A stretch of 64,000 nt of DNA. Origin: Pseudomonas sp. Ant30-3. GTDB lineage: Bacteria > Pseudomonadota > Gammaproteobacteria > Pseudomonadales > Pseudomonadaceae. The stretch spans positions 1-64,000 of the forward strand of contig NZ_JMCL01000025.1 in assembly GCF_000690905.1 (NCBI RefSeq), in the 5' to 3' direction. The translations under genes were made by a program, and so were the position numbers. Shown piece by piece: positions 1-9,659 of the stretch; within the stretch, counting starts at the first letter, position 1; every line of letters starts with the position of its first letter. Below the pieces are notes generated by a model. The model was not told where the DNA came from and ran no database searches. It saw nothing but the letters and a program-made list of their open reading frames with translations.

Positions 1-107
1 TGGCGAGGGAGCTTGCTCCCGCTGGGCTGCGAAGCAGCCCCAAAAATCTTGCGACCGCTTCGCGCTGGAGCGCCAGCCCGGTCGAACGGGAGCAAGCTCC
101 CTCGCCA
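1..107. repeat. Inverted repeat, REP-like (class with gcgaggga ends)
   Basis: The ends tggcgagggagcttgctccc and gggagcaagctccctcgcca are reverse complements, enclosing two smaller hairpins (gggctgcgaagcagccc; gcttcgcg). It lies just beyond the stop codon of hutV. The same class recurs at 6617-6727. Confidence 0.8.
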
Positions 108-134
108 CAAAAGCAGTCTCGCCACCCTTCAACT

Positions 135-965
135 TCAAACCACCGCAGCCCGCCGCTGCACAAACCGGTCTACATACTCATCCGCCGGCGAATGCAGGAT
201 CTCGCGCGGCGTGCCGACCTGAATCAGCCGCCCGTCCTTGAGGATCGCGATGCGGTTGCCAATCCGCACGGCTTCGTCGAGGTCATGGGTGATGAAGACG
301 ATGGTCTTGTGCAGGGTTTTCTGCAGCTCCAGCAACTGATCCTGCATTTCGGCGCGGATCAACGGATCAAGGGCGCTGAACGCCTCGTCCATCAGAATGA
401 TGTCGGTGTCCGCCGCCAAAGCGCGGGCCAGGCCGACGCGCTGGCGCATGCCGCCGGAGAGCTGATGCGGGTATTTGTTTTCGTAGCCTTTGAGGCCCAC
501 GGTGTTGATCCAGTGCAGCGCGCGTTCGCTGCACATCTGCTTGCTCTCGCCGCGCACTTTCAAGCCGTAAGCGACGTTGTCCAGCACGGTCTTGTGCGGC
601 AACAGGCCGAAGCTCTGGAACACCATGCTGATCTTGTGTCGGCGAAATTCGCGCAGGGCTTCCATGTCGTACTGCAGGATGTCCACGCCATCCACCAGGA
701 TCGCGCCGCTGGTGGGGTCGATCAGGCGATTGAAGTGGCGCACCAACGTGGATTTGCCCGAACCGGACAGGCCCATGATCACGAAGATCTCGCCAGTGCC
801 GATGCTCAACGACAGGTCATTCACGCCGACTACGCAGCCGGTTTCGGCGAGCACCTGATCCTTGGTTTTGCCCTGCCCCACCATGGCCAGCGCCTCCCTG
901 GAACGGTTGCCGAAAATCTTGAAGACGTTTTTGACTTCGATCTTGCTGATGGCTTCGTTGCTCAT
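135..965 (-). CDS. hutV: Histidine/quaternary-amine ABC importer ATPase HutV
   Basis: This is the cytoplasmic ATPase of the hut-locus importer. In the 276-residue product the Walker A motif GLSGSGKST is at 65-73, the Q-loop Q is at 117, the signature LSGGM is at 169-173 and Walker B ILMDEA is at 190-195. An insertion of about 25 residues before Walker A is typical of the ProV/OpuAA subfamily, but the C-terminal CBS pair of ProV is absent. Its start overlaps the end of hutW by ATGA, so the two are translationally coupled. The hut context suggests histidine rather than betaine as substrate; that is inferred from position, since the family also moves choline and betaine. Confidence 0.88.
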   Translation of the reverse strand: MSNEAISKIEVKNVFKIFGNRSREALAMVGQGKTKDQVLAETGCVVGVNDLSLSIGTGEIFVIMGLSGSGKSTLVRHFNRLIDPTSGAILVDGVDILQYDMEALREFRRHKISMVFQSFGLLPHKTVLDNVAYGLKVRGESKQMCSERALHWINTVGLKGYENKYPHQLSGGMRQRVGLARALAADTDIILMDEAFSALDPLIRAEMQDQLLELQKTLHKTIVFITHDLDEAVRIGNRIAILKDGRLIQVGTPREILHSPADEYVDRFVQRRAAVV

Positions 966-1813
966 TTGCTCACCTCATGCCGTGGCCGACCGTACGCTTG
1001 AGTAATCCGGTCGATGACCACTGCCAGAATCACGATCGCCAGACCGGCTTCAAGGCCGCGTCCGACGTTGAGGGTCTGAATCCCCACCAGCACGTCTTCA
1101 CCCAGGCCTCGGGCGCCGATCATCGAGGCAATCACCACCATCGACAGGGCCATCATGGTGGTCTGGTTTATCCCGGCCATGATGCTCGGCAGCGCCAGCG
1201 GCAGTTGCACGCCAAACAGTTGCTGCCAGCGGTTGGCGCCGAACGCATTGATCGCTTCCATCACTTCGCCGTCAACCTGGCGAATGCCCAGGTCGGTCAG
1301 GCGGATCAGCGGCGGCGCAGCGTAAATCACCGTGGCGAAAATCGCCGGGACCTTGCCCAGACCGAACAGCATCAATACCGGGATCAGGTACACGAAACTC
1401 GGCATGGTCTGCATGATGTCCAGCAGCGGCATCAGCACTGAGCGCAGGCGATTGCTGCGCGCGGAAAGGATCCCCAGCGGGATGCCGATCAGCACCGATA
1501 TGACTGTCGCCACCATCATCAGCGCCAGCGTCTGCATCAGCTTGTCCCAGAGGCCGACTGCGCCCACCAGAAACAGCAGACCGACGATGACGGCGGTGGT
1601 CACCACTTTGCGCGTGGCGTGCCAGGCGACGCCACCGACGATAGCCAGCATCAACCACCACGGCGCCGCACGCAGCAGGCCTTCCAGATTGACGATGGCC
1701 CACAGCAACGTGTCAGAGATGCTGCGGAACACATCGCCGTAATTGGTGACCAGCGAATCGACCCAACCGTTGACCCAGTCGGCGATGGAAAAGGTAAAGC
1801 TTTCGGGAAACAT
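962..1813 (-). CDS. hutW: ABC importer permease HutW
   Basis: This inner-membrane permease is of the ProW/OpuAB type, 283 residues. An N-terminal hydrophobic segment is followed by a BPD_transp_1 core of about five helices (residues 90-270). The EAA-like loop near residues 185-200 (EAINAFGANRWQQLFGVQLPL) contacts the ATPase. It overlaps hutV by four bases and follows hutX by 69 bases, consistent with one hutXWV transcript. The substrate is inferred from the locus. Confidence 0.86.
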   Translation of the reverse strand: MFPESFTFSIADWVNGWVDSLVTNYGDVFRSISDTLLWAIVNLEGLLRAAPWWLMLAIVGGVAWHATRKVVTTAVIVGLLFLVGAVGLWDKLMQTLALMMVATVISVLIGIPLGILSARSNRLRSVLMPLLDIMQTMPSFVYLIPVLMLFGLGKVPAIFATVIYAAPPLIRLTDLGIRQVDGEVMEAINAFGANRWQQLFGVQLPLALPSIMAGINQTTMMALSMVVIASMIGARGLGEDVLVGIQTLNVGRGLEAGLAIVILAVVIDRITQAYGRPRHEVSK

Positions 1814-1882
1814 AGGAGACTCTCAATCAAGGGGTTGCGATCAAGCGTTCGACTGCCGGTGCCGGCAGTCGGAAAACTCGAC

Positions 1883-2851
1883 CTACAAGGCCGCGTCGAT
1901 TTTTTTGGCGGCGTCTTCGCTCACCCATGCATGCCAGACTTCAGGATGTTCCTTGAGGAAGATTTTCGCCAGTTTCGGCGAAGCAATCCGCTCCTTGGCC
2001 ATGCGCCCGAGATTCTGGTTGAGCAGGTCGATCGGCAGGTTGACCTTTTCCAGCACGGCCACCAGTTCCGGGGCTTCGTCGTGGAAGACTTTGGACAGGC
2101 CGACCTTGATGGTCACGCTCTTGTCGACGCCCGGTTTCTCTTCGAGTTTGACCAGATCGACCTGGCCCATCAGCGGGGTCGGCGACCAGTAATAGAACAG
2201 GATCGGCTCGCCACGTTTGTAGCTCGACAACACCGCCGCATCCAGCGCCGGGCCGGTGCCCGGACGGAAGTTGGTGTAAGTGCTTTCCAGACCGTAGCTC
2301 TTGAGCATTTCGCTGTTGTCCAGCTCACAGGTCCAGCCGGCAGGGCAGTTGTAGAAACGGCCTTTGGACGGCTCTTCCTGATCCTTGAAGACTGCTGCGT
2401 ATTTGCTCAGGTCAGCAATGTTTTTCAGGTCGGGGGCCTTGGCTTCCAGCTTGCGGCTGGCATCACCCTCGATCACGTAGCGCGGCACGTACCAGCCTTC
2501 GATCGCGCCAGTGACCGGCGCGCCGACACCCACGACTTTGCCGGCCTTCTCGGCCTTGTTCCAGACTTCGCTGCGGCCAACCCATTCTTCGGCGAACACC
2601 TGAATGTCATTGCTGCTCAGGGCGTTTTCCATGGTGATGGAGTTGCCCGGCAGGCTGTCGGTCTTGCAGTCGTAGCCTTTCTCCAGAACGATTTGCAGCA
2701 CGTCGGTCAGCAGCATGCCGCTTTCCCAGTTCAGGCCGGCGAACTTCACCGGTTTGCCCGATTCGCACCAGCCAGCCGCCTGAGTGGCGCCGGCACCGGT
2801 CAGCACGCCCATGGCAAGCAATGCGGTCAGCAGGGTCTTGTTGGATTTCAT
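1883..2851 (-). CDS. hutX: ABC importer substrate-binding protein HutX
   Basis: This periplasmic OpuAC-type binding protein has 322 residues. I chose the ATG at 2851 because AGGAG lies 10 bases upstream and the product then opens with a clean signal peptide (MKSNKTLL then a hydrophobic stretch, cut near ATQAAG). A longer frame to 2971 would add an unrelated leader and is rejected. The mature part is rich in aromatic residues, as expected for a cage binding cationic or imidazole ligands. A pair of cysteines near WCESGKPV and the C-x-C region of NCPAGWTCEL may form disulphides. It leads the hutXWV set. Confidence 0.86.
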   Translation of the reverse strand: MKSNKTLLTALLAMGVLTGAGATQAAGWCESGKPVKFAGLNWESGMLLTDVLQIVLEKGYDCKTDSLPGNSITMENALSSNDIQVFAEEWVGRSEVWNKAEKAGKVVGVGAPVTGAIEGWYVPRYVIEGDASRKLEAKAPDLKNIADLSKYAAVFKDQEEPSKGRFYNCPAGWTCELDNSEMLKSYGLESTYTNFRPGTGPALDAAVLSSYKRGEPILFYYWSPTPLMGQVDLVKLEEKPGVDKSVTIKVGLSKVFHDEAPELVAVLEKVNLPIDLLNQNLGRMAKERIASPKLAKIFLKEHPEVWHAWVSEDAAKKIDAAL

Positions 2852-2921
2852 TGTCGTGACGCTCCTAATCATGAATTGGCTTACGGCAGTCAAGAGGCAT
2901 CCAGCCCTGTCCACGTCCCAA

Positions 2922-4394
2922 TCAGGCCTGCGCCGCAGCGCCACCGGCCACTCTTGTTTCAGGTTGTGCAACGCTGTCCTGCTCGACCGGCAGAATCAGA
3001 TGATCGGGCACCGAACCGTGCCATTTTTTTGCGCACAGGTAATACAGGGCGGCGGGAAGCACCAGACCGATAATCCAGGAAATATCCACGCCACCCAGGG
3101 TTTCCACCAACGGACCGGTATAGAACTTGGTCGCAATGAAAGGCAACTGCACCAGCACACCGAAAACATAGACGCTGATGCCCAAGGCGTTCCAGCGACC
3201 GTAGCGACCGTTTGGATCAGCCAGCGCCGGCACGTCATAGCGCTCGCGAGTGATGCAGTAGTAGTCCACCAGATTGATCGCGCTCCAGGGTGTGAAAAAC
3301 GCCAGCAAAAACAGGATGAACGACTTGAACGCACCGAGGAACGAGTGCTGGCCGAGCAAGGCGATCAGGGTCGCAGTACCGACGATAATCAGTACGAAGA
3401 CCAGACGCTGCAAACGCGTGACCTGCAAGTGACCTCGAAAACCGCTGATGATCGTCGCAATGCACATGAAGCTGCCGTAGGAGTTCAGCGTTGAAATGGT
3501 GACCTTGCCGAATGCGATGCTGAAGTACAGCAGCGCAGCCGTTGCACCGGTACCGCCCAGACCCACAATGTAGGCCACTTCGTGCCCGGCGAATTGGCCG
3601 TTGGCCGATGCGGCGGCAAACACGCCGAGAATCATCGCCACCTGGGCGCCAATCACCGAACCGGCGCCAGCGGCGAAAAAGGTTTTCACCGAGGAAATCT
3701 TGCTCGGCAGGTAACGGGAATAGTCAGCCACGTAAGGGCCGAAAGCGATCTGCCAGGACGCCGCGAGCGACACCGCAAGCAGAAAACTGCTCCAGCTGAA
3801 GTGGCGGATTCGCAGAAGAGCGCCCACGTCCGTTTGGCTCATCAGACGGTAGAACAGGTAAACAAAAGCAATCACTCCGATAACGCTGGCGACCCGGCCG
3901 ATGAAGTGGATCACCCGATAACCGAGCACCGTGACCAGCACGATGACGCTGGCGAAAATGAGGATACCGACGCTGTCGCTGACCCCGAACAACTGGCCTA
4001 GCGCCTGGCCGGAAAGCACCGTTCCCGTGGCGGTGAAACCAAGGTACATCAAGCAAACCAGTACGATCGGAATGGCCGCGCCGTAAACGCCGAACTGTAC
4101 CCGGCTGGAAATCATCTGCGGCAGACCCAGCTTCGGCCCTTGCGCCGCATGCAACGCCATCACCCCGCCGCCGATCAATTGGCCGATCAGCAAACCGATC
4201 AACGACCAGAACACATCGCCGCCCAGCACCACGGCCAGGGCACCGGTGACAATCGCAGTGATTTGCAGGTTGGCGCCCAGCCACAGGGTGAACTGGCTCA
4301 ACAGACGACCGTGTCTTTCCGCTTCCGGGATGTAGTCGATCGAACGCCTTTCGATCAACGGTTCGCTGCCTGCACGAGCGTTGTTAACAGCCAT
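2922..4394 (-). CDS. NCS1-family permease of the hut locus
   Basis: This is a 490-residue, 12-helix inner-membrane transporter of the nucleobase:cation symporter-1 family. It has the CodB/PucI-type N-terminal region (GANLQITAIVTGAL near 34-47) and a helix-3 segment with GPYVADYSRYLP near residue 218. It sits between hutU and hutX in the same direction. CodB-like permeases are found in hut loci of fluorescent pseudomonads, so uptake of urocanate, histidine or a related nitrogen compound is plausible. The family assignment is firm; the substrate is inferred only from neighbours. Confidence 0.8.
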   Translation of the reverse strand: MAVNNARAGSEPLIERRSIDYIPEAERHGRLLSQFTLWLGANLQITAIVTGALAVVLGGDVFWSLIGLLIGQLIGGGVMALHAAQGPKLGLPQMISSRVQFGVYGAAIPIVLVCLMYLGFTATGTVLSGQALGQLFGVSDSVGILIFASVIVLVTVLGYRVIHFIGRVASVIGVIAFVYLFYRLMSQTDVGALLRIRHFSWSSFLLAVSLAASWQIAFGPYVADYSRYLPSKISSVKTFFAAGAGSVIGAQVAMILGVFAAASANGQFAGHEVAYIVGLGGTGATAALLYFSIAFGKVTISTLNSYGSFMCIATIISGFRGHLQVTRLQRLVFVLIIVGTATLIALLGQHSFLGAFKSFILFLLAFFTPWSAINLVDYYCITRERYDVPALADPNGRYGRWNALGISVYVFGVLVQLPFIATKFYTGPLVETLGGVDISWIIGLVLPAALYYLCAKKWHGSVPDHLILPVEQDSVAQPETRVAGGAAAQA

Positions 4395-4443
4395 GATTCA
4401 ACCTCTGTGGATTGTTCTTGGAATTCGACTCGTTTTGCTTTTC

Positions 4444-4534
4444 CTGTGGGAGCGAGCCTGCTCGCGAAGGGGCAAGCACATCTAACATTGATGCTGAATG
4501 ACCCACCGCTTTCGCGAGCAGGCTCGCTCCCACA
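4444..4534. repeat. REP inverted pair (REPIN)
   Basis: Two outward copies of ctgtgggagcgagcctgctcgcga and its complement are separated by about 40 bases, filling the gap between hutU and the NCS1 permease gene. They probably form a stem-loop in a readthrough transcript. Confidence 0.9.
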
Positions 4535-4557
4535 TAAAGCACTTCTCCAGATCTGTG

Positions 4558-6255
4558 TTACTTGCCGGTAATCATCGGCAGGTTCAGCCCCTGCTCCTTC
4601 GCACAATCAATCGCGATCTGGTAACCCGCATCGGCGTGACGCATGACACCCGTCGCCGGGTCGTTGTGCAGTACGCGCGCGATGCGCTCGGCCGCTTCAT
4701 CCGTCCCGTCGCAGACAATCACCATGCCCGAATGCTGCGAGAATCCCATGCCAACGCCGCCGCCGTGATGCAAGGAAACCCAGGTTGCACCGCTCGCGGT
4801 GTTGAGCAGCGCATTGAGCAGCGGCCAGTCGGACACGGCGTCGGAACCGTCCTGCATCGATTCGGTTTCACGGTTCGGGCTGGCCACCGAACCGGAATCC
4901 AAGTGGTCGCGACCAATCACGATCGGCGCGGACAATTCACCGCTACGTACCATTTCGTTGAACGCCAGACCCAGCTTGGCGCGCAGGCCCAAACCGACCC
5001 AGCAGATACGTGCCGGCAAACCCTGGAAGCTGATGCGCTCACGGGCCATGTCCAGCCAGTTGTGCAGGTGGGCGTCGTCTGGAATCAGTTCTTTGACTTT
5101 AGCGTCGGTCTTGTAGATGTCCTCGGCGTTGCCCGACAGTGCGGCCCAGCGGAACGGACCGATGCCACGGCAGAACAGCGGACGGATGTAAGCCGGTACG
5201 AAGCCCGGGAAGTCGAACGCGTTTTCCACGCCTTCCTCTTGCGCCATCTGACGGATGTTGTTGCCGTAGTCGAAGGTCGGAATGCCCATCTTCTGGAATT
5301 CCAGCATCGCTTTCACGTGCACGGCCATCGATTGCTTGGCGGCTTTGACCACGGCAGCAGGCTCGGTCTTGGCGCGAGCGCGGTATTCGTCCCAGGTCCA
5401 GCCGGCCGGCAGGTAACCGTTGAGCGGGTCGTGGGCGCTGGTCTGGTCGGTGACCATGTCCGGGCGTACACCGCGCTTGACCAGTTCCGGCAGAATTTCC
5501 GCGGCGTTACCCAGCAGCGCGATGGAGATCGCCTTGCCTTCCTTGGTGTATTTCTCGATACGCGCCAGCGCGTCGTCGAGGTCGGTAGCTTGCTCGTCGA
5601 CATAGCGGCTGTTGAGGCGGAAATCGATGCTGACCTGCTGGCATTCGATGTTCAGCGAGCACGCCCCGGCCAGGGTCGCGGCAAGCGGTTGCGCGCCGCC
5701 CATGCCGCCCAAACCTGCGGTCAGCACCCAGCGACCTTTGAGATTGTCGTTGTAATGCTGGCGACCGGCTTCGACGAAGGTTTCGTAAGTGCCCTGGACG
5801 ATGCCTTGGCTACCGATATAGATCCAGCTGCCGGCGGTCATCTGTCCGTACATGGCCAGGCCTTTGGCGTCGAGTTCGTTGAAGTGCTCCCAGCTCGCCC
5901 AGTGCGGCACCAGGTTGGAGTTGGCGATCAGCACGCGCGGCGCATTGCTGTGGGTCTTGAACACGCCGACGGGCTTGCCGGATTGCACCAGCAGGGTCTC
6001 GTCGTCATTCAGGTTAGTCAGGCTCTCGACGATTTTGTCGTAGCACTCCCAGTTACGCGCAGCACGACCGATACCACCGTAAACCACCAGTTCTTTAGGG
6101 TTCTCGGCGACTTCCGGGTCGAGGTTGTTCATCAACATTCGCAGCGGCGCTTCGGTCAGCCAGCTCTTGGCGGTCAGCGTGTTACCGCGTGCAGCACGGA
6201 TTTCAACGTCACGGCGCTTGGTGAAAGAAGCAGTCGTAGATTTATTGTCAGTCAC
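4558..6255 (-). CDS. hutU: Urocanate hydratase HutU
   Basis: This cytoplasmic NAD+-dependent enzyme converts urocanate to imidazolonepropionate, the second step of histidine breakdown. The 565-residue product has the NAD-binding glycine-rich stretch [10 protein letters not shown] at 181-190 and the active-site cysteine at 418 in [10 protein letters not shown], which corresponds to Cys410 of the slightly shorter Pseudomonas putida enzyme. It is the first gene of the leftward catabolic operon, with a HutC-type operator about 130 bases upstream. Full length, no sign of decay. Confidence 0.97.
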   Translation of the reverse strand: MTDNKSTTASFTKRRDVEIRAARGNTLTAKSWLTEAPLRMLMNNLDPEVAENPKELVVYGGIGRAARNWECYDKIVESLTNLNDDETLLVQSGKPVGVFKTHSNAPRVLIANSNLVPHWASWEHFNELDAKGLAMYGQMTAGSWIYIGSQGIVQGTYETFVEAGRQHYNDNLKGRWVLTAGLGGMGGAQPLAATLAGACSLNIECQQVSIDFRLNSRYVDEQATDLDDALARIEKYTKEGKAISIALLGNAAEILPELVKRGVRPDMVTDQTSAHDPLNGYLPAGWTWDEYRARAKTEPAAVVKAAKQSMAVHVKAMLEFQKMGIPTFDYGNNIRQMAQEEGVENAFDFPGFVPAYIRPLFCRGIGPFRWAALSGNAEDIYKTDAKVKELIPDDAHLHNWLDMARERISFQGLPARICWVGLGLRAKLGLAFNEMVRSGELSAPIVIGRDHLDSGSVASPNRETESMQDGSDAVSDWPLLNALLNTASGATWVSLHHGGGVGMGFSQHSGMVIVCDGTDEAAERIARVLHNDPATGVMRHADAGYQIAIDCAKEQGLNLPMITGK

Positions 6256-6387
6256 GAAAAAGACTCCTCAGCGATCAATTCAAACCAACCCTGGCAGTGG
6301 GCAAGCAGCCTGCGCGCTTCGTTGCGGCGCAAACGAATCAGTGGACGCTGCAGAGAGTCTCGATCGACTCATACGCATACGTCTTTA

Positions 6388-6401
6388 CTTGTACATACAA
6401 G
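6388..6401. promoter_or_regulatory. HutC operator upstream of hutU
   Basis: CTTGTACATACAAG is a near-perfect palindrome with the core TGTA-CA-TACA (6390-6399), the form recognised by HutC-type GntR regulators. It lies in the 493-base gap between hutU and hutD. Urocanate release of HutC here should switch on hutU and the genes beyond it. A second copy is at 8144-8160. Confidence 0.8.
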
Positions 6402-6616
6402 CATATGCAATCGAGCGGCCAACTTTTTGAATCAAATCTTTTGAGAAAACCGGCGCAGGGCTGGAGAGCGCCTGAACCGTGGGTTCTGGCGAAGATGAAA
6501 TTTTTGCAGGGGGATTTTGCGGAGGGGTGGCTGCTGATTTTTAAGCGTAGCTTTGCGCCACGCTGGGGCGTTTGGTAACAAGATGGTGCGCGATGGGAAA
6601 CAGGTAAAGAGACTTT

Positions 6617-6727
6617 TGTGGTGAGGGGGCTTGGCGAAACGTCGCACCGCCCCGTTGGGCTGCGCAGCAGTCCTGTTGTTTTTTGGGGCCGCTTCGCGAC
6701 CCAACGGGGGCAAGCCCCCTCGCCACA
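6617..6727. repeat. REP-like inverted repeat between hutU and hutD
   Basis: The ends gtgagggggcttg and caagccccctcgccac pair, with inner palindromes around gggctgcgcagc and gggccgcttcgcgaccc. Together with the operator at 6388 it occupies much of the 6256-6748 gap; I see no gene in the rest (6402-6616). Confidence 0.75.
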
Positions 6728-6748
6728 GTGGATCTGTTCAGCAGTTGA

Positions 6749-7318
6749 TCAGCGTGCGGTCAGTTCGATTACGCAGCAGGCGCCGGTAATGGAGACTTCC
6801 AGCAGTCCGTTGTTTGCGTCGAGTTGCAAGCAGTCGTGGCGACCCAACTCTGAGGCGCTGTTACCGACTTTGACTTCCAGCGCATCGCTGACACTGAACA
6901 CCAGCACCGTCCCCGCCGAACTGAAAAACCGTTGCTCGCCTTCCAGCCACTGCAGCCGCGCGCTGTATCGCTGCGGCGCATAAATCAGATTGAAATCGCG
7001 GATGGGTCCGCCGAGCAATTTGCAGGAAACCAGGCTCTCGCCGCTGAATGCAAACGGGTCGAGCGGTAACAACGGCCGAGTGTTTTGACCGTCAATCCGC
7101 AAGGTCATGCCTTGGCCTTGCAACACAGTGATCACGCGTTGGTAGCCGGTGAATGTGGAAAATCCACCCGACTCACCAATGTCGGCAATCGACAGACGCC
7201 AGCCAAAACCATCGAGACCCCTCCCCGCGTCGCGGGTGATTTCTTCAGTGCTGCCGCCGCCGTTTTTCCACGGCATGCGCGGATAATCGACCGCGCGCAA
7301 AACCTTCAATTCGCTCAT
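6749..7318 (-). CDS. hutD: HutD-family cupin protein
   Basis: This 189-residue HutD protein is a small bicupin-like fold that pseudomonads keep directly after hutC. The N-terminal MPWKNGGGSTEEI block (residues 15-27) is the family hallmark. Published work on Pseudomonas treats HutD as a modulator that limits hut expression, possibly by binding a pathway intermediate; no catalytic residues can be named from sequence. It starts 10 bases after the hutC stop, so the two are co-transcribed. Confidence 0.88.
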   Translation of the reverse strand: MSELKVLRAVDYPRMPWKNGGGSTEEITRDAGRGLDGFGWRLSIADIGESGGFSTFTGYQRVITVLQGQGMTLRIDGQNTRPLLPLDPFAFSGESLVSCKLLGGPIRDFNLIYAPQRYSARLQWLEGEQRFFSSAGTVLVFSVSDALEVKVGNSASELGRHDCLQLDANNGLLEVSITGACCVIELTAR

Positions 7319-7328
7319 TTGTGGCTCT

Positions 7329-8078
7329 TTATTTATGAAAGCGTCCTTCCAGACGATGACGGGAACCTGGGTGGATCAAACGGGCGGCGGTCACTGGCTG
7401 ACGGCCGGACCAGGTGCGACGACGGATCAGCAGGCAAGGCTCGCCCTTTTCAATCTGCAACAACTTGCATTCGGACGCCTCCGCCAGAATCGCCTCAACC
7501 ACGTGCTCGCCTTCGGTCAACGGCGCGACCTGGTTCAGATAGGCGTAAGGCGTCTGCAGGGTGAAGTCCTGCTTGAGGTAGTCCGGTGCCACCAGCGCGT
7601 TGACGAAGCGGTCTTCGATCTGCACCGGAATATCGTTTTCGAAATGCACGATCAGCGAGTGGAAGACTTTCTGTCCCTCGCGCATGTCCAGTGCCAGCGC
7701 ACGTTCGGAACCCGCCGCCTCTTCTTCGAGGGTGATGACCTTGCAGGTATGGCGATGGCCGCGCGAAGCGATCTCATCGGCAATGTTGTGCACCTCAAAC
7801 AGGGCCGACTGGCTTTTCGGCTCGGCGACGAACGTACCGACGCCTTGCATGCGCACCAGCAGACCGTCGGCCGTCATCTCGCGCAGAGCACGGTTGATGG
7901 TCATGCGGCTGAAACCGAGCTGGTTTACCAACTCGCTCTCCGACGGAACGCGGTAATGCGGCGGCCAGTTTCCACTATCGATCTGCTGGGTGATCATCTG
8001 TTTGACGCGGGCGTACAAGGGCGCCGGACTGTCGCCCATGTGTGCGGCCAACGGTGACACTGGGGGCGGAGTCGGCAC
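7329..8078 (-). CDS. hutC: Histidine utilisation repressor HutC
   Basis: This GntR-family regulator has 249 residues: a winged helix at about residues 20-85 (PSESELVNQLGFSRMTINRA) and a UTRA effector domain at about 105-245. Urocanate is the inducer in this family. The longer start at 8078 is preferred over an internal ATG at 8039 because Pseudomonas HutC proteins begin with the same proline-rich leader. It is divergent from hutF, with an operator in the 107-base gap between them, so it represses hutF and probably itself. Confidence 0.95.
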   Translation of the reverse strand: MPTPPPVSPLAAHMGDSPAPLYARVKQMITQQIDSGNWPPHYRVPSESELVNQLGFSRMTINRALREMTADGLLVRMQGVGTFVAEPKSQSALFEVHNIADEIASRGHRHTCKVITLEEEAAGSERALALDMREGQKVFHSLIVHFENDIPVQIEDRFVNALVAPDYLKQDFTLQTPYAYLNQVAPLTEGEHVVEAILAEASECKLLQIEKGEPCLLIRRRTWSGRQPVTAARLIHPGSRHRLEGRFHK

Positions 8079-8143
8079 GGTTAATCCTTGATCGTCTGAT
8101 GATGGTGGCTAGCTTGCCGGAGTTTACCGAGCAGGCAAACGTC

Positions 8144-8160
8144 TGTATATGTATATACAA
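8144..8160. promoter_or_regulatory. HutC operator in the hutC-hutF divergent promoter
   Basis: TGTATATACA (8150-8159) is a perfect palindrome and is preceded by an overlapping half-site TGTATATG at 8144. It lies 27 bases before the hutF start. It matches the TGTA-N2-TACA core of the hutU operator, so one repressor can control both transcripts. Confidence 0.82.
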
Positions 8161-8185
8161 ATAACACACGATGGGGTGCTGAACC

Positions 8186-9550
8186 ATGTCCGCCTTCTTT
8201 GCCGATCGCGCGCTGCTGCCTAGTGGATGGGCCAATAATGTACGTCTTGAGGTCAGCGCCGACGGCGTTCTGACCCGCATCCAGGCCGATTCCCACGCTG
8301 ATGGCGCAGAGCGGCTGAACGGTCCGCTACTGCCGGGCATGCCGAATCTGCACTCCCACGCATTCCAGCGCGCGATGGCCGGGCTGGCGGAAGTGGCGGG
8401 TAATCCGAACGACAGTTTCTGGACCTGGCGCGATCTGATGTACCGGCTCGTCGGAAAAATCAGCCCGGATCAGCTCGGTGTCATCGCCCGACAGCTTTAC
8501 ATCGAAATGCTCAAGGCCGGTTACACCTCGGTCGCAGAATTCCATTACGTTCATCACGACGCCAGCGGCCAGCCTTACGCCGACCCGGCCGAACTGGCCT
8601 TGCACATCAGTCAGGCGGCGCGCTCTGCAGGCATCGGCCTGACCCTGCTGCCGGTGCTCTACAGTCACTCCGGTTTTGGCGGCCAGATCCCGAACGACGG
8701 TCAGCGCCGTTTTATCAACAGCACCGAAAGTTACCTGAAGCTTCAAGCGCATCTGCAGCCGATCCTGGCAAGGCAGCCCGCGCAGTCCCTGGGTTTGTGT
8801 TTCCACTCATTGCGCGCGGTCACACCACAGCAGATCAGCGAAGTGCTCGCGGCCAGCGACAAGCAGTGCCCGGTGCACATTCACATCGCCGAGCAGCAGA
8901 AGGAAGTCGACGACTGCCTGAGCTGGAACGGCCGTCGTCCGCTGCAATGGCTGTATGAAAACGCCGAAGTCGATCAGCGCTGGTGCCTGGTTCACGCCAC
9001 TCACGCCAACCCGGAAGAAGTCACGCTGATGGCCAAGAGTCGCGCCATTGCCGGTCTGTGCCTGACCACCGAGGCCAATCTGGGCGACGGGATATTCCCG
9101 GCGGTGGACTTTCTGGCTCAGGGTGGGCGGATGGGCATCGGCTCCGACAGCCATGTGTCATTGAGTGTGGTGGAAGAATTGCGCTGGCTGGAATACGGCC
9201 AGCGTTTGCGCGATCAGCGCCGTAACCGCTTGTATGGCGCGGACCAGCCGATGGTCGGCCGCACACTGTATGACGCGGCACTGGATGGCGGCGCTCAGGC
9301 GCTGGGGCAACCGATTGGTGCGCTGGAAGTTGGCAAACGGGCGGATTGGCTGGTGCTGGATGGCAACGATCCGTACCTGGCGACGGCCAATGGTGACGGG
9401 ATTTTGAATCGTTGGTTGTTCGCCGGTGGCGATCACCAGGTGCGTGACGTGCTGGTCAATGGTCAGTGGGTGGTGCGGGACGGGCGACATGCCGCAGAAG
9501 AAGACAGCAACCGCGCGTTCACCCAGGTTCTGCGCGACCTCCTGGGCTGA
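8186..9550 (+). CDS. hutF: Formiminoglutamate deiminase HutF
   Basis: This enzyme converts N-formimino-L-glutamate to N-formyl-L-glutamate plus ammonia, the branch of histidine catabolism used by pseudomonads. The amidohydrolase metal ligands are visible in the 454-residue product: H56 and H58 (NLHSHAF), H231/H233 (HIHIAE), a histidine in the VHATHAN block (270-273) and D321 (GSDSHVS). It reads away from hutC and is followed by a REP pair. The deformylase partner hutG is not in the window. Confidence 0.95.
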   Translation: MSAFFADRALLPSGWANNVRLEVSADGVLTRIQADSHADGAERLNGPLLPGMPNLHSHAFQRAMAGLAEVAGNPNDSFWTWRDLMYRLVGKISPDQLGVIARQLYIEMLKAGYTSVAEFHYVHHDASGQPYADPAELALHISQAARSAGIGLTLLPVLYSHSGFGGQIPNDGQRRFINSTESYLKLQAHLQPILARQPAQSLGLCFHSLRAVTPQQISEVLAASDKQCPVHIHIAEQQKEVDDCLSWNGRRPLQWLYENAEVDQRWCLVHATHANPEEVTLMAKSRAIAGLCLTTEANLGDGIFPAVDFLAQGGRMGIGSDSHVSLSVVEELRWLEYGQRLRDQRRNRLYGADQPMVGRTLYDAALDGGAQALGQPIGALEVGKRADWLVLDGNDPYLATANGDGILNRWLFAGGDHQVRDVLVNGQWVVRDGRHAAEEDSNRAFTQVLRDLLG

Positions 9551-9560
9551 CAACCGATCC

Positions 9561-9647
9561 CTGTAGGAGCCGGCTTGCTGGCGATGGGGGAGTGTCAGTC
9601 AACTTTGATGTAGCTGACACACCATCGCCAGCAAGCCGGCTCCTACA
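9561..9647. repeat. REP inverted pair
   Basis: ctgtaggagccggcttgctggcgat pairs with atcgccagcaagccggctcctaca. It sits between the convergent hutF and lipocalin genes and may serve as a bidirectional stop for transcripts. Confidence 0.9.
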
Positions 9648-9659
9648 AAGGATTTGCGA

